A stretch of 6,851 nucleotides of DNA from an uncultured Lachnospiraceae bacterium (GCA_902803305.1 CADCPL010000239.1:1-6851), one strand, 5' to 3'. Shown: positions 1 to 6,519, counted from the first letter of the stretch. Numbers and translations: made by a program. Notes: a model not told the origin generated them from the sequence alone.

Positions 1-48
1 CTCGACATTTTAAGAAAAATCACTTTTTTCACGTGAGGGTGGTCTGAG
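1..48 (+). other. Leader before the small terminase gene
   Basis: This AT-rich stretch lies between the window edge and the first gene. All three + frames end in it: TAA at 11-13, TGA at 34-36 and TGA at 45-47. One of them may be the end of an upstream gene, but too little is visible to say which. A purine-rich GAGGGTGG at 35-42 sits 6-10 bases before the ATG at 49 and is the likely ribosome binding site of the small terminase gene. I see no convincing -35/-10 promoter pair. Confidence 0.5.
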
Positions 49-384
49 ATGAAGCAATCTGGAAAAATAAACAGAAACACTATTAAAAATGATCTGAAAG
101 AGCAACTTAAGAAAAATGGTAATACGTCGAGATACTATCTCGATCTGATCGAGGATTACATGCGCCTTTGGGACACAAAGAACTCTCTCTACAAGGATAT
201 AGAGGAGAGGGGGGTGACCTGTTACTGGTGCAATGGCGGCGGCCAGGAAGGTTACAAGCAGAATGACAGCATTGCTGCAGCCTTGAAAGTCAACGCTCAG
301 ATGTTGAAGATCCTCGACAGCCTCGGTATTAAACCATCACTAGTAGTCGTGGATAACGAGGATGACGAAGACATCGACCTCTAA
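49..384 (+). CDS. terS: Terminase small subunit, P27 family
   Basis: The product (111 aa) is the DNA-recognition subunit of the packaging motor; it binds the packaging site on the phage concatemer and hands DNA to the large subunit. It resembles the P27/Terminase_4 family: a basic helical N-terminus (about 1-25), a central helix with YYLDLIEDYMRLWD (29-42), the strand IEERGV (51-56) followed by a CNGGGQ turn (61-66), and a C-terminal helix with KVNAQMLKILDSLGIKPS (80-97). Small subunits of this family are usually 100-160 aa, so it looks complete. The last 12 residues are strongly acidic. The ATG follows a GAGGGTGG ribosome binding site. The end overlaps the large subunit start by 23 bases, which suggests translational coupling. 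C58 and C61 form a single CxxC; I see no second pair for a zinc site. Function is inferred from family resemblance and from its place directly before terL. Confidence 0.88.
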   Translation: MKQSGKINRNTIKNDLKEQLKKNGNTSRYYLDLIEDYMRLWDTKNSLYKDIEERGVTCYWCNGGGQEGYKQNDSIAAALKVNAQMLKILDSLGIKPSLVVVDNEDDEDIDL

Positions 385-2065
385 ATACAGCCGGCACATC
401 ACTCCATTCATGGAGCTGGTTGAGTCCGGGAAACTGCGAACTTCGAAAGAAATTAAGGCTCTTGTCAATCATATAAAATGGTGTTTCGACAACGAAAACA
501 TATATGTCGATGACGACCTGGCGGACAGATACCTTGGGATGGCCAAGTATTTTCCGTTCGAGGATGTGTTCCCCTGGCAGCGGTTTGTGATCACGCTTCA
601 CGACTGCGCCTTCTACCGGGATTCGAGCATACCCCGCTGGCCTGATCTTTTTTGCATGATCGGCCGAGGCGCCGGCAAGGACGGAACGATAGCCCTTGAG
701 TCGGCGATACTTGCATCACCGTTCAATGGGATCAAGGGATACGATGTTGACATATGTGCAAACAACGAGGAACAGGCGCTCCGGCCGGTGCTGGATATAG
801 TCGCGGCATTTGACGGAGCTGATCCGCCTGAGAAGAAAAAACTGAAGAAGTACTACCACTGGTTAAAGGAATCAGTCGAGTGTACCAAGACTCAGGCGAT
901 GATAAGAGGGCGAACCAACAACCCAAAAGGGAAGGATGGTATGCGCTCCGGCATAGTGGTCTTTAACGAGATCCACCAGTACGAAAACTACTCAAACATA
1001 AACGTATTTACGACCGGCCTTGGTAAGCATCCGCATCCACGCCGGTCTTACTTTACTACAAACGGAGATGTCAGGGAAGGCCCGCTTGACGACCTGCTCG
1101 ACACATCGGAAGGGATACTGTTTGGCGGCGAACCGGACAACGGGTTGCTGCCTTTTATATGCCGACTTGACAGCAAGGACGAAGTCCACGATCCGGCAAA
1201 CTGGGAAAAGGCAAACCCGTCACTGCCTTACCTTCAACATCTTCGTCAGGAGATAGAGAAGGAGTACAGAGACTGGGTTAAGAGCCCGGCGAGGCTTCCG
1301 GCGTTTATGACCAAGAGGATGAACATCCCCGACGGATCCAGCGAGATCAAGGTCACAGATTATGACAACATCAAGGCGACCAACATAGAACTGCCGGACC
1401 TTACCGGATGGAACTGTGTGGCCGGCATTGACTTTTCGAAGGTCACTGACTGGGTGAGCGTATGCCTTCACTTTAAGCAGGGAGACAAGAGATACGACAT
1501 ATCCCATTCATGGATGTGCACAGCATCAAAAGATATCCCGCGGCTTAGGTGTCCGTGGAAGGAATGGGTCGAGAATGGCCGCCTTACCCTGGTTGATGAT
1601 GTGGAGATACATCCTGAATACATCACCGACTATATCGCAGAATATAAGACCATGTTCACGATACGCGGGATAGCGATAGATGACTTCCGGTATGCGCTGA
1701 TGGCAAGAGCACTCAATAAGATCGGCTTCGATCCCAAAGAAAAGAAAAACCTGAAGCTGGTAAGACCTTCGGACATCATGAGGATCGCACCGGTGATTGA
1801 TTCAGTGTTTGCAAACCGTAACTTTGTGTGGGGAGACGCCCCGGAGCTAAGGTGGGCGACAAATAACACGAAACTCATCCGGTATGGCCGCAAGCTTGGG
1901 ACATCCGGCGATGCAGATGTCGGCAACTATGTATATGGCAAGATCGAGGCAAAGAGCCGAAAGACAGACCCTTTCATGGCGCTTGTGGCTGCCATGACAA
2001 TAGAGGACAAGATTATAGAGAGGCGGTCAGGTAAGAGAAGATACCTTCCTACAGTCTCGTATTAA
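362..2065 (+). CDS. terL: Terminase large subunit (packaging ATPase and nuclease)
   Basis: The product (567 aa, the usual length) is the motor that docks on the portal, pumps DNA using ATP and cuts the concatemer. N-terminal ATPase: adenine-side motif PWQRF (71-75), Walker A GRGAGKDG (101-108), Walker B region IVVFNEIHQ (198-206) with E203 as likely catalytic Glu, and the coupling-type motif TTNG (232-235). C-terminal RNase H-like nuclease: GIDFSKVTDW (355-364, D357), GIAIDDFRY (437-444... region, D440/D441) and KTDPFMALVAAM (534-545, D536) supply the expected metal-binding acids. The WGDAPELRWATNNTKL block (490-505) and the SRKTDPFMAL block are typical of the terminase subfamily that pairs with P27 small subunits in Firmicutes phages. 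Oddity: the Walker B position usually Asp is Asn202 (codon AAC, 965-967). The start at 362 overlaps terS by 23 bases, has only CGAGG right before it, and was chosen because family similarity begins near residue 8; a later Met17 would truncate it. Confidence 0.96.
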   Translation: MTKTSTSKYSRHITPFMELVESGKLRTSKEIKALVNHIKWCFDNENIYVDDDLADRYLGMAKYFPFEDVFPWQRFVITLHDCAFYRDSSIPRWPDLFCMIGRGAGKDGTIALESAILASPFNGIKGYDVDICANNEEQALRPVLDIVAAFDGADPPEKKKLKKYYHWLKESVECTKTQAMIRGRTNNPKGKDGMRSGIVVFNEIHQYENYSNINVFTTGLGKHPHPRRSYFTTNGDVREGPLDDLLDTSEGILFGGEPDNGLLPFICRLDSKDEVHDPANWEKANPSLPYLQHLRQEIEKEYRDWVKSPARLPAFMTKRMNIPDGSSEIKVTDYDNIKATNIELPDLTGWNCVAGIDFSKVTDWVSVCLHFKQGDKRYDISHSWMCTASKDIPRLRCPWKEWVENGRLTLVDDVEIHPEYITDYIAEYKTMFTIRGIAIDDFRYALMARALNKIGFDPKEKKNLKLVRPSDIMRIAPVIDSVFANRNFVWGDAPELRWATNNTKLIRYGRKLGTSGDADVGNYVYGKIEAKSRKTDPFMALVAAMTIEDKIIERRSGKRRYLPTVSY

Positions 2066-2069
2066 GGAG
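2064..2069 (+). promoter_or_regulatory. Ribosome binding site of the portal gene
   Basis: AAGGAG overlaps the TAA stop codon of the large terminase gene (2063-2065) and ends five bases before the portal ATG at 2075. The overlap suggests that a ribosome ending on terL is well placed to start the portal gene. Confidence 0.75.
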
Positions 2070-2074
2070 CAGAG

Positions 2075-3337
2075 ATGGCTTTTAACATTTTTCGATGGCT
2101 AACAAAAAAGACAGACGAAGACACAGAAGTAGGCCGCAGTGTCAAAGTGTCCGGCTTCTCCGATGAGGAAGAAGGAAGCACCTATGTGGATGTGGGTCTG
2201 TATATCCAGGCTATGGCTTTTTGGGCTGCAATCAGGAAGATCGGCTCCGCGGTGGCTGCAGTTGAATGGCAGACCATAAGGCGCGGCAAGAACGTCAAAG
2301 CGCGGGAATATTGGTCATGGAACTATGATCCGAACCCGAATCAGACGCGAGAAGAGTTCTTTCAACAGCTGATATCGGAACTGTACCTGCATCAGGAAGC
2401 GCTGGTCATTGAGACGCGCAAAGGGAACCGATACGTGGCAGATGCTTTTACAACCATCCAGCACATAGACGGAGATATCTACTCGGATGTAGTGATCAGA
2501 GGAGAGTCATATCCCGGAACGTTCGCCTCATCGGATGTGATACACATCACACTCCCGGGCTTTCGGATCAAGACGATGCTCGATGCGATTGCATCAAACA
2601 ATTCACAGATGATCAAGAGTGCGACCGGGAACTTTTTGAGAGGCCAGGGCACAAGAGGTATCCTCAATATCTCGGATACAGCCGAAGCGGAAGAGGACTT
2701 CGAGGAACACTACGAGGATCTTATAAATGACAAGTTTAAAAAGTATTTCAAGGAAGCAAACGCAGTACTGCCTTTATGGGAAGGCTATGAGTTCAAACAG
2801 ACCGAGACGACCGGCGGAAGTACTAAATCCAGCTTGACAGGATCCCGCGATATCAAAAATATGATGGATGACATTGTAGAATACACAGCCCAGGCGATAG
2901 GTATTCCAATATCGGTCCTTACCGGTAAGAACATGACCGACAAGGATTTTCAAACGTTTATGACATATCCGGTCAAGCCGATAGTCGAAGCCATTGAAAG
3001 CGAGATTAACCGCAAAGTCTACGGACAGAAACTTGTGTCAGCTGATACATATATCTCTCCGAACCTTGCAAAGATCAAGTATACAGATGTGTTTGATGTG
3101 GCCAATCCTATCGACAAACTGATAGGATCCGGAGCATTCTGCGTGAACGACGTAAGGATAAGGCTCGGCCTTGACGTGATCGATGAAGACTGGGCATGGC
3201 AGCATTGGATGACCAAGAACTACTCCCCGACAGAAGAACTTCTCGATGGGGTGGAGGATAAAGAAGTTGCACCGGTGCAACAACCGCCGGTAGATGACAG
3301 TAAGGAGGAAGAGAAGGATGAAGAATCAAAAGAGTAA
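2075..3337 (+). CDS. Portal protein, HK97 family
   Basis: The product (420 aa, normal for the family) should form the dodecameric ring at one vertex of the head, through which DNA enters and leaves and on which TerL and later the connector dock. Visible family features: the early segment AFWAAIRKIGSAVAAVEW (48-65), the NYDPNPNQTREEFF block (83-96) and helix to about 110, a beta-rich clip/wing part with DVIHITLPGF (154-163), the helix with EYTAQAIGIPISVLTG (269-284) followed by the portal-typical INRKVYG (311-317), and the C-terminal CVNDVRIRLGL (356-366) and MTKNYS (379-384) motifs common in HK97-type portals. The C-terminal tail (about 392-420) is low complexity and acidic. It starts 9 bases after terL with an AAGGAG site and overlaps the protease start by 20 bases. 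No break or missing part is seen. Confidence 0.95.
   Translation: MAFNIFRWLTKKTDEDTEVGRSVKVSGFSDEEEGSTYVDVGLYIQAMAFWAAIRKIGSAVAAVEWQTIRRGKNVKAREYWSWNYDPNPNQTREEFFQQLISELYLHQEALVIETRKGNRYVADAFTTIQHIDGDIYSDVVIRGESYPGTFASSDVIHITLPGFRIKTMLDAIASNNSQMIKSATGNFLRGQGTRGILNISDTAEAEEDFEEHYEDLINDKFKKYFKEANAVLPLWEGYEFKQTETTGGSTKSSLTGSRDIKNMMDDIVEYTAQAIGIPISVLTGKNMTDKDFQTFMTYPVKPIVEAIESEINRKVYGQKLVSADTYISPNLAKIKYTDVFDVANPIDKLIGSGAFCVNDVRIRLGLDVIDEDWAWQHWMTKNYSPTEELLDGVEDKEVAPVQQPPVDDSKEEEKDEESKE
3302..3308 (+). promoter_or_regulatory. Ribosome binding site that sets the protease start
   Basis: AAGGAGG lies inside the end of the portal gene, 9 bases before ATG 3318. An earlier in-frame ATG at 3294 lies upstream of this site and has no comparable site of its own, so 3318 is the better start. 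Confidence 0.8.
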
Positions 3338-4139
3338 ATACTATACTCTCGAGTATCGTCCGGAAGAAAAAGCGGCGGATATTTACATCTTCGGAGCAAT
3401 CACTTCATGGGCTTGGGAAGAGTTTGGCGAGATGTCGAGCTACGGACTAGTCAAGCAGCTGAAAGAGATCCCCGAAGATGCAGCCATCACCGTTCACATT
3501 AACAGTAACGGCGGTGAGGTCAAGGAAGGCCTTGGCATATATAACGCGCTTAAAGGACGAAATGTAACTACGGTCTGCGAAGGCTTCGCAGCCTCAGCGG
3601 CAAGTGTGGTCTTTTGTTCAGGGAAGACAAGGATCATGCAGCCGGCCAGCCTTTTGTTCGTGCACCAAGCGCTTATGGCCACGATCGGCAATGCAGACGA
3701 GCTTGAAAAGGATGCTCAGGATCTAAGGAAAATCACAGAGTCAGTAGTCAACGCATACAAGGAAGCAGGTGTCAACCTGGAAGACAGTGAGATCATGGAT
3801 CTCCTGAAAGCCGAAACCTGGATATTACCGGACGAAGCCCTCGACATGGGATTTGCAACACAGATCTCTGACGAAGAACTCGAAGAGGGTGCTTATACAA
3901 ACGACGCGATGCAGAGCATCATAAAAGCTGTCAAGAGGACAGATGGTGAAGTCAGAAAACAGACATACGATATTTCCATTACAAATGAAGACGGCTCCTT
4001 TGACACGTTTAAGGAGCTTATCAAGAGGATGGAGGACGCAGCCGACAGGCTCGAGAACACAGCCACCAATACCTTGCCGCAGAATCCGGCAAAGGTGGAA
4101 AATACAACAGGCTTTTTTGGATTTAAGGAAGCCAAATAA
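3318..4139 (+). CDS. ClpP-like prohead (head maturation) protease, S14 family
   Basis: The product (273 aa from 3318) is the serine protease expected to cleave the capsid N-terminal arm and itself during head maturation. It shows the ClpP fold: ADIYIFGAIT (20-29), the oxyanion-region motif INSNGGEVKEG (61-71), the nucleophile elbow GFAASAAS (89-96, likely Ser93), the histidine block LLFVHQA (112-118, His116), and the phage-typical ETWILPDEALDMGFA (166-180). The third triad residue is not obvious: at the place of the ClpP Asp there is only LLKAE, with D161 or E166 near by. After about residue 185 comes an 85-90 residue extension, charged and helical around 229-250 (KELIKRMEDAADRLEN) and not part of the protease fold; it may act in assembly. 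The start at 3318 rather than 3294 is set by the AAGGAGG site; it overlaps the portal gene by 20 bases. Position between portal and MCP is the standard place. Confidence 0.92.
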   Translation: MKNQKSKYYTLEYRPEEKAADIYIFGAITSWAWEEFGEMSSYGLVKQLKEIPEDAAITVHINSNGGEVKEGLGIYNALKGRNVTTVCEGFAASAASVVFCSGKTRIMQPASLLFVHQALMATIGNADELEKDAQDLRKITESVVNAYKEAGVNLEDSEIMDLLKAETWILPDEALDMGFATQISDEELEEGAYTNDAMQSIIKAVKRTDGEVRKQTYDISITNEDGSFDTFKELIKRMEDAADRLENTATNTLPQNPAKVENTTGFFGFKEAK

Positions 4140-4164
4140 CTATTAACAAGCCGGAAAAGACGGC

Positions 4165-4173
4165 AAAGGAGGT
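4165..4173 (+). promoter_or_regulatory. Near-consensus ribosome binding site of the capsid gene
   Basis: AAAGGAGGT ends five bases before ATG 4179. It matches the anti-Shine-Dalgarno end of 16S rRNA almost fully and is the strongest such site in the window, as expected for the most abundant virion protein. Confidence 0.85.
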
Positions 4174-4178
4174 AAAAC

Positions 4179-5366
4179 ATGATAAACAAAGATGCATTGA
4201 ATGCAACACAGCTCGAGATTGCACAGCGTATCTCCAACGCTGCAAAGGAGGGCGACCAGGAAAGCTTCGAGGCAGGTCTTCAGGAGATGTTTCAGAACAT
4301 CCACGATCAGATCGTGAATGAGGCAGAGGCCATGAAGGATGTAAGCGATGCTACCATCCTCGCACAGAGGGGTGTCCGTCAGCTTACATCTGATGAGAGG
4401 AACTTCTACACAAACCTCATCGACAAGATGAAGGCTGCAGGGTCAACCAACCCGATGAACGCTCTGACAAATGCAGACAAGACTTTCCCTCTCACCATAA
4501 TCACACAGGTTATGGAGGACATGAAGCAGGAACATCCTCTTCTTGCTGCAGTGGACACCGTAGCAGTGACAGGTCTTACAAAGATACTGCTTAATGCAGA
4601 CGGTGGCGACAATGCTACCTGGGGAGCTCTTGAGAGTGCTATAACAAAAGAGATCGACTCCGCTTTTAAAGAAATCGATATGACACAGAATAAGCTGTCG
4701 GCATGGATGCCTATCTCAATCGACATGCTTGAGCTTGGAGCTAACTGGCTTGACTCTTATATCAGGACATGTCTCTCAGAAGCGCTGGCGATCGGTTTCG
4801 AGAACGCGATCGTTACCGGTACCGGTAAGGACATGCCTATAGGTATGGATCGTCAGGTACAGGACGATGTGACCATAGTAGGCGGCGTATATCCTCAGAA
4901 GGATGCCATTGAGGTTACAGACCTTAAGCCTGCTTCATACGGTGCACTCGTAGCTCAGCTCGCAGTTAATGAGCAGGGCAAGAGCCGTGCAGTCCGCGAT
5001 CTTATCCTTGTATGCAATCCGCAGGATTACTACAAGATAGTACTGCCCGCTACCACGATCATGACTCCGGATGGCAAGTATGTCAACGATGTGCTTCCTT
5101 ATCCGACAAAGATCATCCCTTCAGTAGCATGTGCAGCTGATGAGGCGATTCTCGGTATGGGTAAGAGGTATTTCCTCGGCGTAGGCGGAAAGAGGGGCAT
5201 CCAGTTCTCGGATGACTACAAGTTCCTCGAGGATAAGAGGTATTACAAGATCGTAGCTTACGCTAATGGCCGGGCTAAGGACAACAACAGCTTCTTAAGG
5301 CTCGACATCAGCGGCCTGAAGAGACTTATCCCTGAAGTCATCACTGTGGATCCGTCGGATTTTTAG
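4179..5366 (+). CDS. Major capsid protein, HK97 fold, with N-terminal delta-like arm
   Basis: The product (395 aa) builds the icosahedral head. Residues 1 to about 65 are helical and charged, like the delta domain of HK97 that replaces a scaffold and is cut off by the prohead protease. ILAQRGVRQLTSDERNFY (60-77) is a conserved-looking block in Firmicutes relatives, and the mature chain probably begins somewhere between about 85 and 105; the exact cleavage site is not readable. Then follow FPLTIITQVMEDMKQEHPLL (103-122), an E-loop region with ATWGALESAITKEID (146-160) and NKLSAWMPIS (171-180), GTGKDMPIGM (214-223), and the P-domain/A-domain part with LILVCNPQDYY (275-285). Length is normal. 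A 39-base gap with a strong ribosome binding site precedes it. It ends in TTT followed by tandem stops TAG TAA (5364-5369), within a T run that may permit a -1 frameshift into the next ORF. Confidence 0.95.
   Translation: MINKDALNATQLEIAQRISNAAKEGDQESFEAGLQEMFQNIHDQIVNEAEAMKDVSDATILAQRGVRQLTSDERNFYTNLIDKMKAAGSTNPMNALTNADKTFPLTIITQVMEDMKQEHPLLAAVDTVAVTGLTKILLNADGGDNATWGALESAITKEIDSAFKEIDMTQNKLSAWMPISIDMLELGANWLDSYIRTCLSEALAIGFENAIVTGTGKDMPIGMDRQVQDDVTIVGGVYPQKDAIEVTDLKPASYGALVAQLAVNEQGKSRAVRDLILVCNPQDYYKIVLPATTIMTPDGKYVNDVLPYPTKIIPSVACAADEAILGMGKRYFLGVGGKRGIQFSDDYKFLEDKRYYKIVAYANGRAKDNNSFLRLDISGLKRLIPEVITVDPSDF
5360..5366 (+). promoter_or_regulatory. Candidate -1 frameshift site (shifty stop) at the capsid end
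   Basis: The zero-frame codons are GAT TTT TAG, so five Ts run from 5360 to 5364 and the heptamer is T TTT TAG. The tRNA on TTT (5361-5363) could slip one base back onto 5360-5362, again TTT, with full pairing. The next codons in the -1 frame are TTA GTA AGC, leading straight into the downstream ORF, which is open in this frame from 5336. I found no strong stem-loop just after it; only a five-pair hairpin AGCTT (5369-5373)/AAGCT (5382-5386) is visible. The site is inference from sequence. Confidence 0.45.
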
Positions 5367-5371
5367 TAAGC

Positions 5372-5758
5372 TTGGATGTTAAAGCTGACGTTCATGCAAG
5401 CGTATTAGGTTATACGGTCAGCGATCTGCAGAGCGATGTAACTGTAAACAGCAATGAGATTACAGGTACTCTCGCTTACGTAACTGACTTCACAGGCTTC
5501 TCGGGAGATCCGGAGCTTCAGAAAGGTAATTTCCTTGCACTGTCGTTTGACTCTGATCCCGCTGCTGACAAGATGACTGTACAGCTTGTGGGAGCACAGG
5601 TGACTCCGAACGAGATAGTGCTTGATGCTGATAAGGACTGTGTATTCAGGATAACCAACAAGGATACTCAGAACATTATATTCAGGGCATACAAGGGCGG
5701 AGAGGTAACTCGCAGAACATATAAGTTAAACAACCTCGTCCTTGAACCTGCAGAATAG
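5372..5758 (+). CDS. Head fibre / capsid decoration-type domain protein, separate or fused to MCP by -1 frameshift
   Basis: The 128-residue reading frame encodes a small, soluble, beta-rich domain without signal or membrane segment. It looks like proteins found right after the capsid gene in many Firmicutes phages, often called head fibre or hypothetical: VSDLQSDVTVNSNEITGTL (16-34), YVTDFTGFSGDPELQKGNF (36-54), alternating strands such as MTVQLVG (68-74), CVFRITNKDTQNIIF (90-104) and a closing YKLNNLVLEP strand (117-126). Such domains usually sit on the capsid outside. The start is weak: the only nearby candidate is TTG 5372, with no Shine-Dalgarno and only five bases after the capsid stop; the first in-frame ATG lies about 67 codons in, inside the domain. 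The frame is -1 relative to the capsid gene and open upstream to 5336, so translation by frameshift from the capsid gene (526-residue fusion) is a serious alternative. The family name is from recall and is moderately sure. Confidence 0.7.
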   Translation: MDVKADVHASVLGYTVSDLQSDVTVNSNEITGTLAYVTDFTGFSGDPELQKGNFLALSFDSDPAADKMTVQLVGAQVTPNEIVLDADKDCVFRITNKDTQNIIFRAYKGGEVTRRTYKLNNLVLEPAE

Positions 5759-5762
5759 GAGG
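5757..5762 (+). promoter_or_regulatory. Ribosome binding site of the 31-residue ORF
   Basis: AGGAGG overlaps the TAG stop (5756-5758) of the preceding gene and ends five bases before ATG 5768. This strong, well-spaced site is the main reason for accepting the very short ORF that follows. Confidence 0.7.
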
Positions 5763-5767
5763 CAGAT

Positions 5768-5863
5768 ATGAGAGTACACAGCACAGTGGCTGCCGGAAGC
5801 GATTCCGTAAAGGGAAACGTGAAGGCAGAGGAGCCTAAGAAGGAAACCAAGAAGAAAAAATAG
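5768..5863 (+). CDS. 31-residue Lys/Glu-rich peptide, function unknown
   Basis: ATG 5768 to TAG 5861-5863 encodes 31 residues, starting MRVHSTVAAGSDSV and ending in a charged tail (EEPKKETKKKK). It has an AGGAGG site at the right spacing, lies snugly between two structural genes (9 bases after one, 15 before the next), and its stop is directly followed by the ribosome binding site of the connector gene. There is no membrane segment and no recognisable domain. The basic, probably disordered tail could bind nucleic acid or an acidic virion surface, but that is a guess. It may also act only as a translated spacer. It is not a visible remnant of a neighbour. Confidence 0.6.
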   Translation: MRVHSTVAAGSDSVKGNVKAEEPKKETKKKK

Positions 5864-5878
5864 CAGGAGGTAAGTGCG

Positions 5879-6199
5879 ATGAGCGCCATAGTTATATCCG
5901 AGGAGCTTCTTGCTGAAGCGAAGAACTTCCTGGACATTACGTGGGAAGACGAAGATAGCGATGCTAAGCTCAAAGGGCAGCTGAGGCGCGGCATAAGTTA
6001 TATATCGGCGAAGACCGGCGTTGATACGTCGGCCTACGCCGGTGAAAATACAAACTATCGCGCACAGGAGCTCTTGTTCAACTATCTTCTATATGATCGC
6101 GCCGGAGCGGTCGATCAGTTCAAAAAGAATTACAAGTCCGACATAGTCGGGCTGAGGATCAAATGGGAGGTAGCCAATGCGTCCAAATCAGAAGGTTGA
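5879..6199 (+). CDS. Head-tail connector protein, gp6-like (Phage_connect_1 type)
   Basis: The product (106 aa) resembles the small helical connector proteins (HK97 gp6, SPP1 gp15, QLRF-type DNA packaging proteins) that form a ring under the portal after packaging. Family-like features are LLAEAKNFLDITWEDEDSD (10-28), the helix KLKGQLRRGISYISAKTG (30-47), and the second helix ELLFNYLLYDRAGAVDQFKKNY (64-85) followed by a short strand GLRIKWEV (91-98). Length is normal. AGGAGGT (5865-5871) precedes ATG 5879 by seven bases. The end overlaps the next gene by 23 bases. Its position after the capsid and before the adaptor is the standard order. Confidence 0.88.
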   Translation: MSAIVISEELLAEAKNFLDITWEDEDSDAKLKGQLRRGISYISAKTGVDTSAYAGENTNYRAQELLFNYLLYDRAGAVDQFKKNYKSDIVGLRIKWEVANASKSEG

Positions 6200-6518
6200 G
6201 ACATTCCCGGATGGGATTGTTGATGTATATGTTGAGGCAAACAGGACGATCGGCACCGAACCGATAGTGAGGTTGAGGTTTGAGGAGCAGTCGGTCGGCA
6301 TAAGACGGTACTACGAATCTCAGGAATCAACTGCCGGCAACAGGATCGACAGGCTCATCAAAGTGCCTCACACAACCATAGTCAACCGGATGAACATAGC
6401 TGTCATGGTCACGGAAGACGGCAAGCAATACAGGATACAGCGTATCCAGGAGAAGCCGGAAAGACACGTCGATCTGTGGGAGCTTCAGAACATCCAGGTC
6501 AAGATAAGAGAGCAGTGA
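6177..6518 (+). CDS. Head-closure / head-tail adaptor protein (SPP1 gp16-like)
   Basis: The product (113 aa) looks like the small beta-barrel adaptor that binds the connector ring and offers the surface for tail attachment, helping to keep DNA inside. Visible family-type features are FPDGIVDVY (10-18), the block RFEEQSVGIRRYYESQ (34-49), RIDRLIKVP (56-64), IAVMVTEDGKQYRIQRIQEK (74-93, strand-turn-strand) and a last strand around LWELQNIQVKI (100-110). Length is usual. GGGAGG (6165-6170) sits six bases before ATG 6177, inside the connector gene, and the two genes overlap by 23 bases. Sequence conservation in this group is low, so the call relies partly on gene order. Confidence 0.8.
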   Translation: MRPNQKVETFPDGIVDVYVEANRTIGTEPIVRLRFEEQSVGIRRYYESQESTAGNRIDRLIKVPHTTIVNRMNIAVMVTEDGKQYRIQRIQEKPERHVDLWELQNIQVKIREQ

Positions 6519-6519
6519 G

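Noticed and set aside
14..30. GAAAAA...TTTTTC inverted repeat in the leader as a terminator
   Set aside because: Six pairs, five of them A-T, without a GC-rich stem; too weak to call.
220..235. CxxC (Cys58, Cys61) in the small terminase as a zinc site
   Set aside because: There is no second Cys/His pair in the protein, so zinc binding cannot be supported.
329..601. 90-codon open frame on the - strand over the terS/terL junction
   Set aside because: Opposite the conserved terminase genes, no domain, no sign of its own promoter or ribosome binding site.
3294..3317. Earlier ATG at 3294 as protease start
   Set aside because: It has no ribosome binding site of its own, while ATG 3318 has AAGGAGG at correct spacing; the extra eight residues carry no family similarity.
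3943..4146. 67-codon + strand frame inside the protease gene
   Set aside because: Arg/Pro/Thr-rich out-of-frame shadow of the protease C-terminal region, with no family likeness.
4150..4164. GCCG...CGGC inverted repeat before the capsid gene as a terminator or regulatory hairpin
   Set aside because: Only four base pairs, no T run after it, and it directly precedes the capsid ribosome binding site; probably chance.
3893..4237. 114-codon open frame on the - strand across the protease/capsid junction
   Set aside because: It covers the strong capsid ribosome binding site and start on the opposite strand; a chance product of the codon pattern of the real genes.
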